A stretch of 14,378 bases of DNA. Origin: Roseivirga sp. UBA6061. GTDB lineage: Bacteria; Bacteroidota; Bacteroidia; Cytophagales; Cyclobacteriaceae. The number at the start of each line of letters is the position of its first letter. The first letter of the stretch is position 1. Position numbers and translations under genes: made by a program. The stretch spans positions 1-14,378 of the forward strand of contig DIYF01000099.1 in the NCBI GenBank assembly GCA_002427745.1. The letters are read 5' to 3'. The notes under the pieces were generated by a model. It did not search any database and was not told the origin of the DNA. It saw nothing but the letters and a program-made list of their open reading frames with translations. Below, in pieces: positions 6,815 to 14,177 of this stretch.

Positions 6815-7414
6815 TTACTCCCCGGCCTTTTTTGCAGCCGTCTTTGTTGCCACAATCACCCCGGTAGACCAATCCATTTTACTTAATACCAGATCGGGCC
6901 TGTTTTCGAGATCATTAGTTAATTCCTGAGCTTTTTGGCTATGTCCTGCCAGCCAGTTTGGTTGGGGGAGCATATCGTCAATTACATAAAACCCACCGGG
7001 TTTTATCAGCTCCAGTATTTCGTTGAGTTCACTATACTTGCCGGGCCAGGCATCCGCAAAGACCAGGTCAAAAGGCGCTCCTTTATAGCTTTTGATCCAG
7101 GTAGTACCATCAGTACAGACAACACTTACCCGGCTGTCACTTCCGAAGTATTCCCGGGCTATGGCAGAAAGCGAAGGGTCATTGTCAAGGGTGGTGATTT
7201 TAGACCTGGCATCCATACCATCTACCATCCAGGCAAGCGAAAGACTCATACCTGTACCTAGTTCCAGGAGGTTCGCTCCGGGTTTTGAAGCAACCAGTGT
7301 TTTCAGTAAGGTCCCGATCAACTTGTCTGAAGGCATAGTAAAACCAATCTCTTTGCACCTGGCTTCAAGTTGGGGATATACTTCTGGGGTGTCCCTGATC
7401 TGTTTTTCGTTCAT
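6815..7414 (-). CDS. Class I SAM-dependent methyltransferase, O-methyltransferase-like
   Basis: This 199-residue protein has the Rossmann methyltransferase order. Motif I LLELGTGMSLSLAWM at 49-63 binds S-adenosylmethionine. An acidic residue after the second strand lies in TTLDNDP at 74-80. FDLVFADAWPGKY at 115-127 is the post-strand-4 motif with a metal- or substrate-side Asp, and IKPGGFYVIDD at 137-147 forms the next strand. These spacings match the small O-methyltransferase (COMT/TrmR-like) group. The substrate could be a small phenolic compound or an RNA base and cannot be told from sequence. No signal peptide or membrane segment is present. It is the first gene after the structured gap downstream of the ABC-2/M1 gene. 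No convincing promoter was found, so read-through from upstream is possible. Confidence 0.85.
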   Translation of the reverse strand: MNEKQIRDTPEVYPQLEARCKEIGFTMPSDKLIGTLLKTLVASKPGANLLELGTGMSLSLAWMVDGMDARSKITTLDNDPSLSAIAREYFGSDSRVSVVCTDGTTWIKSYKGAPFDLVFADAWPGKYSELNEILELIKPGGFYVIDDMLPQPNWLAGHSQKAQELTNDLENRPDLVLSKMDWSTGVIVATKTAAKKAGE

Positions 7415-7616
7415 TAGCTGAGGTTTTTATCCTAACTAATTCAATTATCCTGGTTCTCCCTGTTCTAAAAATCAGCCTCATGGAAATTCTACCGGAAATC
7501 AGAAAGCACTTAAAAGTGCCAGAAGGTCTGAATCCTGCTCAGAAAGTCAATTTTCAGACCTTTTTGATCTACACTTTCAAACTTCGATTTGAAAGTATCC
7601 ACCCCAAACACTCAAC
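7415..7616. repeat. Structured 202-bp gap with three successive perfect hairpins
   Basis: Three inverted repeats follow one another. GCACTT at 7506-7511 and AAGTGC at 7514-7519 have a 2-nt loop. AAGGTCTGAA at 7523-7532 and TTCAGACCTT at 7553-7562 form a 10-bp stem with a 20-nt loop. ACTTTCAAA at 7573-7581 and TTTGAAAGT at 7588-7596 form a 9-bp stem with a 6-nt loop. The third stem begins about 20 bp past the stop of the minus-strand ABC-2/M1 gene, so it may end or protect that transcript. There is no T-run on the minus strand. The rest (7415-7500) is AT-rich and holds the repeat AGGATAA twice on the minus strand before the methyltransferase gene. Confidence 0.65.
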
Positions 7617-7620
7617 CTAA
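7480..7620 (+). CDS. Possible 46-residue ORF, doubtful
   Basis: An ATG at 7480 opens 46 codons ending in TAA at 7618-7620, overlapping the end of the ABC-2/M1 gene by 4 bp on the opposite strand. The peptide begins MEILPEIRKHLKVPEG and has a basic C-terminus. It has no signal peptide or known motif. The ORF contains all three hairpins of this gap, which argues that selection acts on the nucleic-acid structure rather than on the peptide. I list it because it is the only reasonable reading frame in the gap. It may be chance or a gene remnant. Confidence 0.2.
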   Translation: MEILPEIRKHLKVPEGLNPAQKVNFQTFLIYTFKLRFESIHPKHST

Positions 7621-10600
7621 AACCTGATCTCCTGATCGTCAATATCCTTGTCCATCAGCATCAGGTTAGGGTCCAGTATCACCCTGACGGGTTTTCTGTT
7701 CAAGCGGATGCTGAGTGTGTTTTCCTGCTCACTTACTTTGGTAGTATGCAGGTAGATCAGGTTGTCCTCTTCATCAAAAAAGCCGAATTGTATATAGTCT
7801 GCCAGCTTAGGTGTGACTATCTCTTTTCCATTGAATTCCTGTTTATTAATCCGGAAAGAAAGGTCTACGGAAAACTCTCCGTTCCCTGCGTCTTTCACCC
7901 GGGCATCTTCCAGGCGGTTGTCATACAGTACTACCTTTTCAAACATGTCTTCGACCACGTATTGCAGAGAGTCCGGGGTGGCTTTCTTCAGGTGGTCCAC
8001 AAAATCCAGTGAGGTAGGGTAGGGAGCCTCCCGGAATTTATACTGCTCAAGAAAGGTTCTGAGGATTCCATTTAACTCAGCCTCACCCAGGTAATGCATC
8101 AGGGCGTTGAAGCTGAAGGCCCCTTTGCCATAGGAAATGTATTGTTGTGCCTGTGTCACCAATTGCAGGGGCGGTTCTTCCTCTTGTTCAGTAGTGCGAC
8201 CTCTCAGGTAGCGTTCCCGTTGTAGTCTTAGAAACTTGTCGGCCTTTTCTTTGCCGAATCGGACCTGATAAATTCTCAGACTAAAGTACTCAGTAATACT
8301 TTCGGTAATCATCATGGCACCCAGGGCATCAGCCGGAGCCAGCTGGTTTCCCCACCACTGATGGGTAAGCTCGTGTGCTGCCACGTAGAAAGACTGGTCT
8401 ACACGGCCCTGCTCATCATTCGTATTGGCAATAAAGCGCATTTCTGAAGTAGGTATGCTGTTGGCCATGGTAGTCGCAAAAGAACCTTCCGTCATAGGGA
8501 ATTCGATAATGCGGGATTCTTTGTGCTGATAGGGACTCAGGTATTTTGTGTTATAAGCAAGGGCTTCCTTAAGGCCGTCCACCATTTTTTCTATGTTATG
8601 CTCATGTCCTTTATGATAGTAAACTTCCAGGTTTACGTCTTCCCGGCTATCCTGAAAAAGCTCATATCTGGCTGAATTGAAACCGAAAAGAAACTTGATC
8701 TTCTGTTCGGTTTTATACTGGAAGTAGTGACGACCACCTTCTGACCAATCCTGCTGCAGGTATCCCGGTGCCAGAGCTGTTTGGTCCTCCGCTGTGCTGA
8801 TGACGGTTTCCAGGCTTACCAGGTCTGCATCCTTTGCAGCATAGCTATACTGCCTGACTGAGCTGTCTGATGGATGTTTTTTATCTGCTCCAAAAGAGTA
8901 CCCCAACCTCGGCAAAGCATCACTGCCGAGGAAAGTGCCATTGGCCAGCACATTGGAGTTTCTCTCAAAAAACGAATTCGGTTTGTTACGGATATCAAAA
9001 CTCAGCGTCAGGCTGTCTCCTGAGGCCATGGATTTGTTGAGTTGCCACACGGAGAATTGCATGGTGCTGTCTGTCGCCAGCAATTGAGCCGGTGAGCTGA
9101 ATTCATAGGTGGTTGCCTCATCAAACCCCGTTTTCACCAGGAGCTTCTCTACAGGCTGACCGGTTTTATTGACGAGTATATAGCTCCCGGTGGCCTCAAA
9201 ATCATTCCTGTCAGGGTAGAGGTTCAGGTTGAGCTTTACATCGGTAATGCTGGGTTGAGGTGTATCGGCATAATGGGCAAAATCTTCTTCAAAGGCTTTG
9301 AAGATGCGGTTTTGATCCCTGTTACTTAGATTAACTGCCTTTGATTCGTGCCGGTAAATAGTGAAGCCGGTAATGGTAAATAGTGCCATGAGCCCCATAG
9401 TCAAAGCAGCGACAGGCCTGGTAAAACGCGTTCTGGCGGTCATCAGTCTTTCCTTCAGGTTCTCCGGGAGCCCGCGGTTCCAAAGCAGATAGGCCATTAC
9501 TAACAGGAAGATACCGAAAACAAACCAGTAGCCTTCAATCAGAAAGTACGGAGCGAGGGTGTTGCCATAGCCATTCAGGTCCGAACCCAGAAGGTCAGGA
9601 GGGAGGTTGAACAGAAGCAGTTTTGTATCAATACCAGCCTGAGGCAATCCTCCGAAACCAATCCAGCCCAGCACTAATATGAAGAGCCCCAGGTACAGGT
9701 TGGGGATAAGGGTATGCACTAATACTGCGGTAAACGCCCAGATGATCAGGACAATAAAGGTGACCACGAAGAGATGAAAGAAGTACATCTCCAGCTCCAG
9801 TTGATAGTAGCCGTTGTAAAGCTGAATGGTTATGCCCGCAATGAGCATGGTCATAAGCAGTAGCGCCTGCATTTTAACCAGGGCCAGTACCTTGGAAAGC
9901 AGCAATACCCGGTTCGGGGTGGGGCTGGCATCTACAAGTTGATTCATGCGAGCCGTTTTTTCGCGTTGTATCAGCATACCCGCATAAATGAAGGTGATCA
10001 TGATGGCAATGCCTGTAAAGAAAAATGTGGGTAAGCTCAGCACAATACGGGTGACGGGCAGCATCGCCATTTCTTCAAAGTTGATCACCTTGGCCAGAAT
10101 AAAAAGTACAGCCAGAATGCCCAGGAAGGAAAAGCCCAGAAATACCCGGCTTTTTACGATGTAGCCCAACTGAATATTGGATAGCCTCCAGCAGTTTTTC
10201 AACTGAGCCCGCAAGCTGAACCGGTATTGTACCGGGCTTAGCGAGATGTGGCGGATGCTTTGGAAGTTGTTTTTGATCAGGCGTCCTCCCTCTTTTCTGA
10301 GGCTGAAGACGACCGGAGCAGCTTCCTCAAAAGTAAATTTCCTATAGGTAACAGCAAAGAGAGCGCTCCCCAGTGCCAGCCAGAACAGCCTGTTATACAG
10401 CACTGGTCCCGTTATGGGGATCATCAGTGTGTTTTGCTCTTCGAGGGTCCATAAATGGGTTATGTATTGGGTGGTGTTTTGGGCAAAAGGGTCCAAAAGA
10501 GCAATCAGGGCACCATGGCCATCCAGGGCGTTCATGGTAATAGTCTGGATAAAGAAGAGCAGAATAATGGCGGCAAAACCCGTGTAAATATTTCTGAACC

Positions 10601-11123
10601 AGAGGACCACGGAAAAGACCACAGCTCCGTAGATGAGCATATTGGGAATGGTAAAAACCAGGTAGGTCTGCAGATATCCGCCAGCATTGAAATCACCCAG
10701 CTTTTTAGGGTCCAGACCTGGTAAATGTTCGGCCAGCAGTATAGCAAGACCTGAAGACAGATTGATCAATACCACGATGGTGAAGGCGCTGAAGAACTTG
10801 CCGAACAGATAATCTGATTTCCTGACAGGAAAGCTGTACAGGATGCTGTGCACCTGGTACTTGTAATCTTTGTATAAGGTAGCACCAATAATCGCGGGCA
10901 GCAGAAACAAGAAGAACTTGTTGAAGTACTGCATCATGAAATTGATCTCATGAGGCGAGTTGATAAACCTTTGCAGCTTGTCACTTTCTGTAGGTGGATC
11001 GAAAAACCCGGCATTACCGGCAAAGGCCAGGAAAGTAAGACTGAAGAAGGTGACAAAATAGATATAGGGAGCGGGGCTTTTGAGCCAGTTTTTGAGCTCG
11101 TATGTATAGATGCTGGAGAACAT
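7617..11123 (-). CDS. ABC-2 type transporter permease fused to M1-family metallopeptidase domain
   Basis: The 1168-residue protein has two ABC-2 permease modules (about 15-260 and 325-550, roughly six membrane segments each). A thirteenth segment at about 571-590 carries the chain across the membrane, so residues from 591 on should face the periplasm. That part holds an M1 peptidase-like domain: HELTHQWWG at 917-925 gives zinc ligands His917 and His921 with Glu918 as base. Glu941, followed by SITEYFSL, is the third ligand, 19 residues after His921 instead of the usual 18. Tyr998 in YGKGA matches the transition-state tyrosine. The exopeptidase motif GAMEN is missing; SFATTMANSIPTSE at 881-894 occupies its place. 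Such fusions recur in Bacteroidota and pair with the ATPase encoded 25 bp upstream. Substrate and cleavage activity are unknown. Confidence 0.92.
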   Translation of the reverse strand: MFSSIYTYELKNWLKSPAPYIYFVTFFSLTFLAFAGNAGFFDPPTESDKLQRFINSPHEINFMMQYFNKFFLFLLPAIIGATLYKDYKYQVHSILYSFPVRKSDYLFGKFFSAFTIVVLINLSSGLAILLAEHLPGLDPKKLGDFNAGGYLQTYLVFTIPNMLIYGAVVFSVVLWFRNIYTGFAAIILLFFIQTITMNALDGHGALIALLDPFAQNTTQYITHLWTLEEQNTLMIPITGPVLYNRLFWLALGSALFAVTYRKFTFEEAAPVVFSLRKEGGRLIKNNFQSIRHISLSPVQYRFSLRAQLKNCWRLSNIQLGYIVKSRVFLGFSFLGILAVLFILAKVINFEEMAMLPVTRIVLSLPTFFFTGIAIMITFIYAGMLIQREKTARMNQLVDASPTPNRVLLLSKVLALVKMQALLLMTMLIAGITIQLYNGYYQLELEMYFFHLFVVTFIVLIIWAFTAVLVHTLIPNLYLGLFILVLGWIGFGGLPQAGIDTKLLLFNLPPDLLGSDLNGYGNTLAPYFLIEGYWFVFGIFLLVMAYLLWNRGLPENLKERLMTARTRFTRPVAALTMGLMALFTITGFTIYRHESKAVNLSNRDQNRIFKAFEEDFAHYADTPQPSITDVKLNLNLYPDRNDFEATGSYILVNKTGQPVEKLLVKTGFDEATTYEFSSPAQLLATDSTMQFSVWQLNKSMASGDSLTLSFDIRNKPNSFFERNSNVLANGTFLGSDALPRLGYSFGADKKHPSDSSVRQYSYAAKDADLVSLETVISTAEDQTALAPGYLQQDWSEGGRHYFQYKTEQKIKFLFGFNSARYELFQDSREDVNLEVYYHKGHEHNIEKMVDGLKEALAYNTKYLSPYQHKESRIIEFPMTEGSFATTMANSIPTSEMRFIANTNDEQGRVDQSFYVAAHELTHQWWGNQLAPADALGAMMITESITEYFSLRIYQVRFGKEKADKFLRLQRERYLRGRTTEQEEEPPLQLVTQAQQYISYGKGAFSFNALMHYLGEAELNGILRTFLEQYKFREAPYPTSLDFVDHLKKATPDSLQYVVEDMFEKVVLYDNRLEDARVKDAGNGEFSVDLSFRINKQEFNGKEIVTPKLADYIQFGFFDEEDNLIYLHTTKVSEQENTLSIRLNRKPVRVILDPNLMLMDKDIDDQEIRF

Positions 11124-11148
11124 ATGTCGGAAAATCAGAGGTGAAAAA

Positions 11149-12030
11149 TCAGGAAGGGCTATCGGACTTTAAAGCCATGAAATAGGCATCTTCCAGGTTG
11201 GGCGTAGCGACCTTAAAACCTTCTCCGGGTTGATGCCCGGCATAGGCGCGGATCTCCAGGGAATTATCGGTATTAAAGCCGGAGGAGAGTACCGTGTACT
11301 GTTTCTCGTGAAGACTCAGTTCGGTTCTGCTGATCGTCTTAATCCAGATTTTGTTTTCTAATCTTAAGGTAGCCTCGGCAGGCGTGAGCTGCTGCAGTAT
11401 TCTGCCTCCGTTCATAATCGCCATATCCGTGCAGAGCTCTTTTACATCATCCACAATATGGGTAGAGAAAATCACAGTATTCGTAGCACCTACTTCACGG
11501 ATCATATTTAAAAAGCGGTTGCGTTCGGCAGGATCAAGGCCGGCAGTGGGCTCATCCACAATAATCAGTTTGGGGTTGTTCAGTAATAGCTGGGCAATAC
11601 CAAAGCGCTGCTTCATACCACCCGAGTAGCCACTGACGCTCTTTCTGCGAACCTCGTACAGGTTGGTCAACTCCAGCACCTCTCCGATAATTGTAGTCCG
11701 GTCTTTTTTGGAATCGATGCCCTTGAGTATGGCAAAATAGTCCAGCAGCTTTTCGGCAGATACTTTAGGATACACCCCAAAGCTCTGAGGCAGATAACCC
11801 AGTACTTTTCTGAGCTCCATGGGCTTGTCAAGCACGGAGATGTCACCAAATGCAATCCGGCCGGAGTCAGGCTGCTGTAAGGTGGCGATGGTACGCATAA
11901 GGGTGCTCTTACCGGCTCCGTTCGGGCCGAGTAGTCCAAACATGCCTGTGCTTATTTCCAGGTTGAGGTGATCCAGGGCATGCACTCCGTTGGAGTATGT
12001 CTTGCTGAGTTGTTGAATTGTGAGTTTCAT
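11149..12030 (-). CDS. ABC transporter ATP-binding protein (partner of the ABC-2/M1 permease)
   Basis: This 293-residue nucleotide-binding subunit has all ATPase motifs: Walker A GPNGAGKST at 35-43, Q-loop Gln82, signature YSGGMKQR at 135-142 (Tyr replaces the common leading Leu), Walker B LIIVDEP at 155-161 with Asp159 and Glu160, D-loop GLDP at 164-167 and switch His191. The last 80 residues form a C-terminal extension usual for ABC-2 exporter ATPases. Together with the permease encoded 25 bp downstream it should form one exporter or membrane-remodelling complex, two ATPase copies per transporter. On the minus strand the start codon follows GGAGGC almost directly, too close for an ideal ribosome site. 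The same GGAGGC is one arm of a small inverted repeat (12031-12036 and 12054-12059). Transcription starts somewhere in the 290-bp gap shared with the kinase gene. Confidence 0.95.
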   Translation of the reverse strand: MKLTIQQLSKTYSNGVHALDHLNLEISTGMFGLLGPNGAGKSTLMRTIATLQQPDSGRIAFGDISVLDKPMELRKVLGYLPQSFGVYPKVSAEKLLDYFAILKGIDSKKDRTTIIGEVLELTNLYEVRRKSVSGYSGGMKQRFGIAQLLLNNPKLIIVDEPTAGLDPAERNRFLNMIREVGATNTVIFSTHIVDDVKELCTDMAIMNGGRILQQLTPAEATLRLENKIWIKTISRTELSLHEKQYTVLSSGFNTDNSLEIRAYAGHQPGEGFKVATPNLEDAYFMALKSDSPS

Positions 12031-12360
12031 GCCTCCAAAGTATCTGATGCTGTGGAGGCCGGGAAGGGAAATCCGGCCAGTTGGGGTGAAGAGTCGGTGA
12101 ATCCGATCAGATAGTCTGTGACCTGAAAAGGTTCTTTTTGGTTGATTGGGGAGGTTTTTGAGGCCTTTTCTGACTACTGAAAGAAGGATTGACCCGACTC
12201 GAAGACAGTTTACCCCGGTTCAACGAGTCGGGCCACCTCAATGCACAGGTTTTTGTAGTTTGCGAAGGGTGACGAGGCGATATTCCTCAGATGGACTTAT
12301 AATCAACTAGCTGCTTCACCTATGATTACGTTCCCGGGGTGGACCCCGGATTATTCAAAG
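12031..12360. promoter_or_regulatory. Divergent control region with several dyads, no gene
   Basis: This region separates the ABC operon (minus) from the two-component genes (plus). It holds GCCTCC/GGAGGC (12031-12036 and 12054-12059); GGCCGG/CCGGCC (12057-12062 and 12073-12078, 10-nt loop); and a perfect 9-bp dyad CCCGACTCG/CGAGTCGGG (12194-12202 and 12225-12233, 22-nt loop). A 9-bp direct repeat AGGTTTTTG occurs at 12152 and 12247. ACAGTTTAC at 12206-12214, inside the 9-bp dyad, resembles a half-site of LytTR regulators, but no second half-site at the usual 21-22-bp phase was found. No exact TAnnTTTG element was seen. TAGTTTGC at 12256-12263 is one base short. Confidence 0.55.
12334..12349 (+). 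promoter_or_regulatory. GC-rich hairpin just before the likely kinase start codon
   Basis: CCGGGG at 12334-12339 and CCCCGG at 12344-12349 form a perfect 6-bp GC stem around the tetraloop TGGA. It ends 11 bp before the ATG at 12361. If translation starts there, the hairpin lies in the leader RNA next to the ribosome site and could limit translation. If the upstream ATG at 12322 were used, it would be coding sequence. Confidence 0.45.
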
Positions 12361-13404
12361 ATGAAAAAAGAGGCATTTAAGCGATTTATTACAAACAGAG
12401 AAGTCTGGGGGCATCTGCTGCTCTGGATACTTTTGTTTGGCTCTATGAATGTTTCCTGGAGCAGCAACTGGTTTCATCGTGGCGATGACTGGGAGAGCGT
12501 AGCGCCTCTTTCTGCCATCTACTTTGTATTGCTTTTTTATGCCAATGCCCTCTGGTTATTACCCCGCTATTTCAAACGCAAAACCTGGTATAAATACTTT
12601 GTGGTGCTTGGCCTGGTGGTAGTTGTGCCTGAATTGATCCGATCATCCATTGTTGTGCTTTTCTATACGCCCAAAGAAGATGTGTTCATGGGCATTTACT
12701 GGGAGGTATTTGCCCGGGACAGCCTGATCTTCGGAGTAATCAGTCCTGTATGGATAGGCTTCTTTGGTTCATCTGCTTACTACTTTATAAAGAACTGGAA
12801 TACCAGTAGCCGAAGAATAGAACAGCTGGAAATGGAAAAGCTAACCATGGAACTCAATCTGCTGAAATCGCAGATCAATCCGCACTTTCTGTTCAATAAC
12901 CTCAATGCCCTGGACGACCTGATTGATCGCGATACCCAACTGGCAAAAGAGTACCTGCATCGGCTGTCTAAAATGTTACGCTATTCTATCGCCAGTATGG
13001 AAAATGATGTTGTGACCCTGAAGGAAGAGTGGAACTTTATCGATGATTATATCTACCTGATTGAGGAACGTTTCGGGAAGGCTTACCAGTTTGAGAAAGT
13101 TCAGGGGATAGACAGACTGGATAGCTACCTGATACCCCCGGCTTCTTTGCAGAGTCTGATAGAAAATGTAGTCAAACATAACCGTGGAAGTGTGGACAGG
13201 CCCATAATTACTACGGTTGAACTTGATGAGCAAGGGGTTACGGTAAGCCATCAGAAAAGAGCAAAAAAAACGGAGGTCAACAGCCTGGGTACAGGGTTGA
13301 AAAATATCCGGTCACGCTACCGGTTACTCACCAATAAAGAAATTGAAATAACGGATACAGATGTTTTTTCGGTCACCTTACCGCTAATTGCTGAAGTAGT
13401 ATGA
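12361..13404 (+). CDS. LytS-type sensor histidine kinase (His_kinase family)
   Basis: From the preferred start the protein has 347 residues. Four membrane segments lie at about 17-35, 50-68, 78-100 and 120-142, with no large extracytoplasmic domain, so it probably senses a signal in or at the membrane. A short coiled stretch (SRRIEQLEMEKLTMELNLLKS) leads to the phosphoacceptor motif QINPHFLFNNLNALDDL, with the histidine at 175. The ATP-binding part shows the N-box LIENVVKHN (from about 266) and the glycine box GTGLKNIRSRY (from about 310). Between them the usual Asn-Asn of this family reads VTVSHQK. An in-frame ATG at 12322 would add MITFPGWTPDYSK, which looks unlike a real N-terminus and would encode the hairpin at 12334-12349, so 12361 is chosen. 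It overlaps the response regulator gene by 4 bp. Confidence 0.9.
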   Translation: MKKEAFKRFITNREVWGHLLLWILLFGSMNVSWSSNWFHRGDDWESVAPLSAIYFVLLFYANALWLLPRYFKRKTWYKYFVVLGLVVVVPELIRSSIVVLFYTPKEDVFMGIYWEVFARDSLIFGVISPVWIGFFGSSAYYFIKNWNTSSRRIEQLEMEKLTMELNLLKSQINPHFLFNNLNALDDLIDRDTQLAKEYLHRLSKMLRYSIASMENDVVTLKEEWNFIDDYIYLIEERFGKAYQFEKVQGIDRLDSYLIPPASLQSLIENVVKHNRGSVDRPIITTVELDEQGVTVSHQKRAKKTEVNSLGTGLKNIRSRYRLLTNKEIEITDTDVFSVTLPLIAEVV

Positions 13405-14177
13405 AGCCTATGAATATACTGGTACTGGAAGATGAACAGCGCGCAGGAGAAAAGCTGTTGGATATCATCGCTCAAATTGTCCCTGAGGCCAGGGTTGACT
13501 GGAAAAGAAGTGTGGCTGAAGGGGTTGATTTCCTGAAGTCCGGTCGGCCGGATATCATCTTTTCGGATATTGAACTTCTGGACGGCAATGCTTTCCAGGT
13601 CTATGATGAGGTCAAACCCCAGTGTCCTATTATTTTCTGTACGGCTTATGATAAGTTTTATGTTGAGGCCTTTAATACCAATGGCATTGCCTATTTATTG
13701 AAGCCCTATACCCGTGAGCAGGTAATGGAAGCCTGGGAGAAGTACCGATTACTCTTTGAGAAAGAAACCATGACCGAACCTGCCATTTCCCCGTCTTTGC
13801 TCAATGAATTTAAATCATTACTCAACCGGGAACAGCAGTACAAGCGCACTTTTACTGTCAAAAAGCGTAATGGGGTTTTTCTGCTAAAGGCAGATGAGGT
13901 GGCTTACTTTCAGGCTCAGGGAGATTTTGTCGAGGGGATTGATCGGCTGGGGAAGAAGCATATTCTCAATTATTCGCTTACTGCCATAGAAGAAGCTATT
14001 GATCCCAGACAGTTTTTCAGAATCAACCGAAGCGAGATAGTGAATATGGATAGTATCCTTAAATACGATGCCTACACTAAAAACAGACTGGTCATTACCC
14101 TCGGCAGGCCTGCAGTGAACCTTTACACCACTAATAGCCGCACACCAGAGTTTCGCAGCTGGGTGGAAAACCATTGA
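13401..14177 (+). CDS. LytTR-family response regulator
   Basis: This 258-residue protein has a receiver domain at 4-118 and a LytTR DNA-binding domain at about 150-256. Receiver residues are intact: acidic pair Asp11-Glu12, phosphoacceptor Asp56 in IIFSDIELLDG, Thr81 in FCTAYDK and Lys101 in LLKPY. The LytTR part includes DEVAYFQAQGDFVEG and the family hallmark QFFRINRSEIVNMDSI. The start overlaps the kinase stop in ATGA, so the two are coupled and form one two-component system. Phosphorylation by the kinase should dimerise the receiver and let LytTR bind two direct half-sites in the DNA major groove. A second ATG three codons in is also possible. The likely local target, judged only by position, is the ABC/M1 operon on the other side of the divergent region. 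Confidence 0.95.
   Translation: MKPMNILVLEDEQRAGEKLLDIIAQIVPEARVDWKRSVAEGVDFLKSGRPDIIFSDIELLDGNAFQVYDEVKPQCPIIFCTAYDKFYVEAFNTNGIAYLLKPYTREQVMEAWEKYRLLFEKETMTEPAISPSLLNEFKSLLNREQQYKRTFTVKKRNGVFLLKADEVAYFQAQGDFVEGIDRLGKKHILNYSLTAIEEAIDPRQFFRINRSEIVNMDSILKYDAYTKNRLVITLGRPAVNLYTTNSRTPEFRSWVENH

Noticed and set aside
12206..12230. Complete LytTR operator (two direct half-sites)
   Set aside because: Only one half-site-like word (ACAGTTTAC) is present. No matching copy lies 21-22 bp away on either side.
12194..12233. Possible tRNA fragment, because GGTTCAA resembles a T-loop
   Set aside because: The flanking bases do not pair as a T-arm, there is no acceptor or anticodon arm, and the long 9-bp dyad better explains the symmetry.
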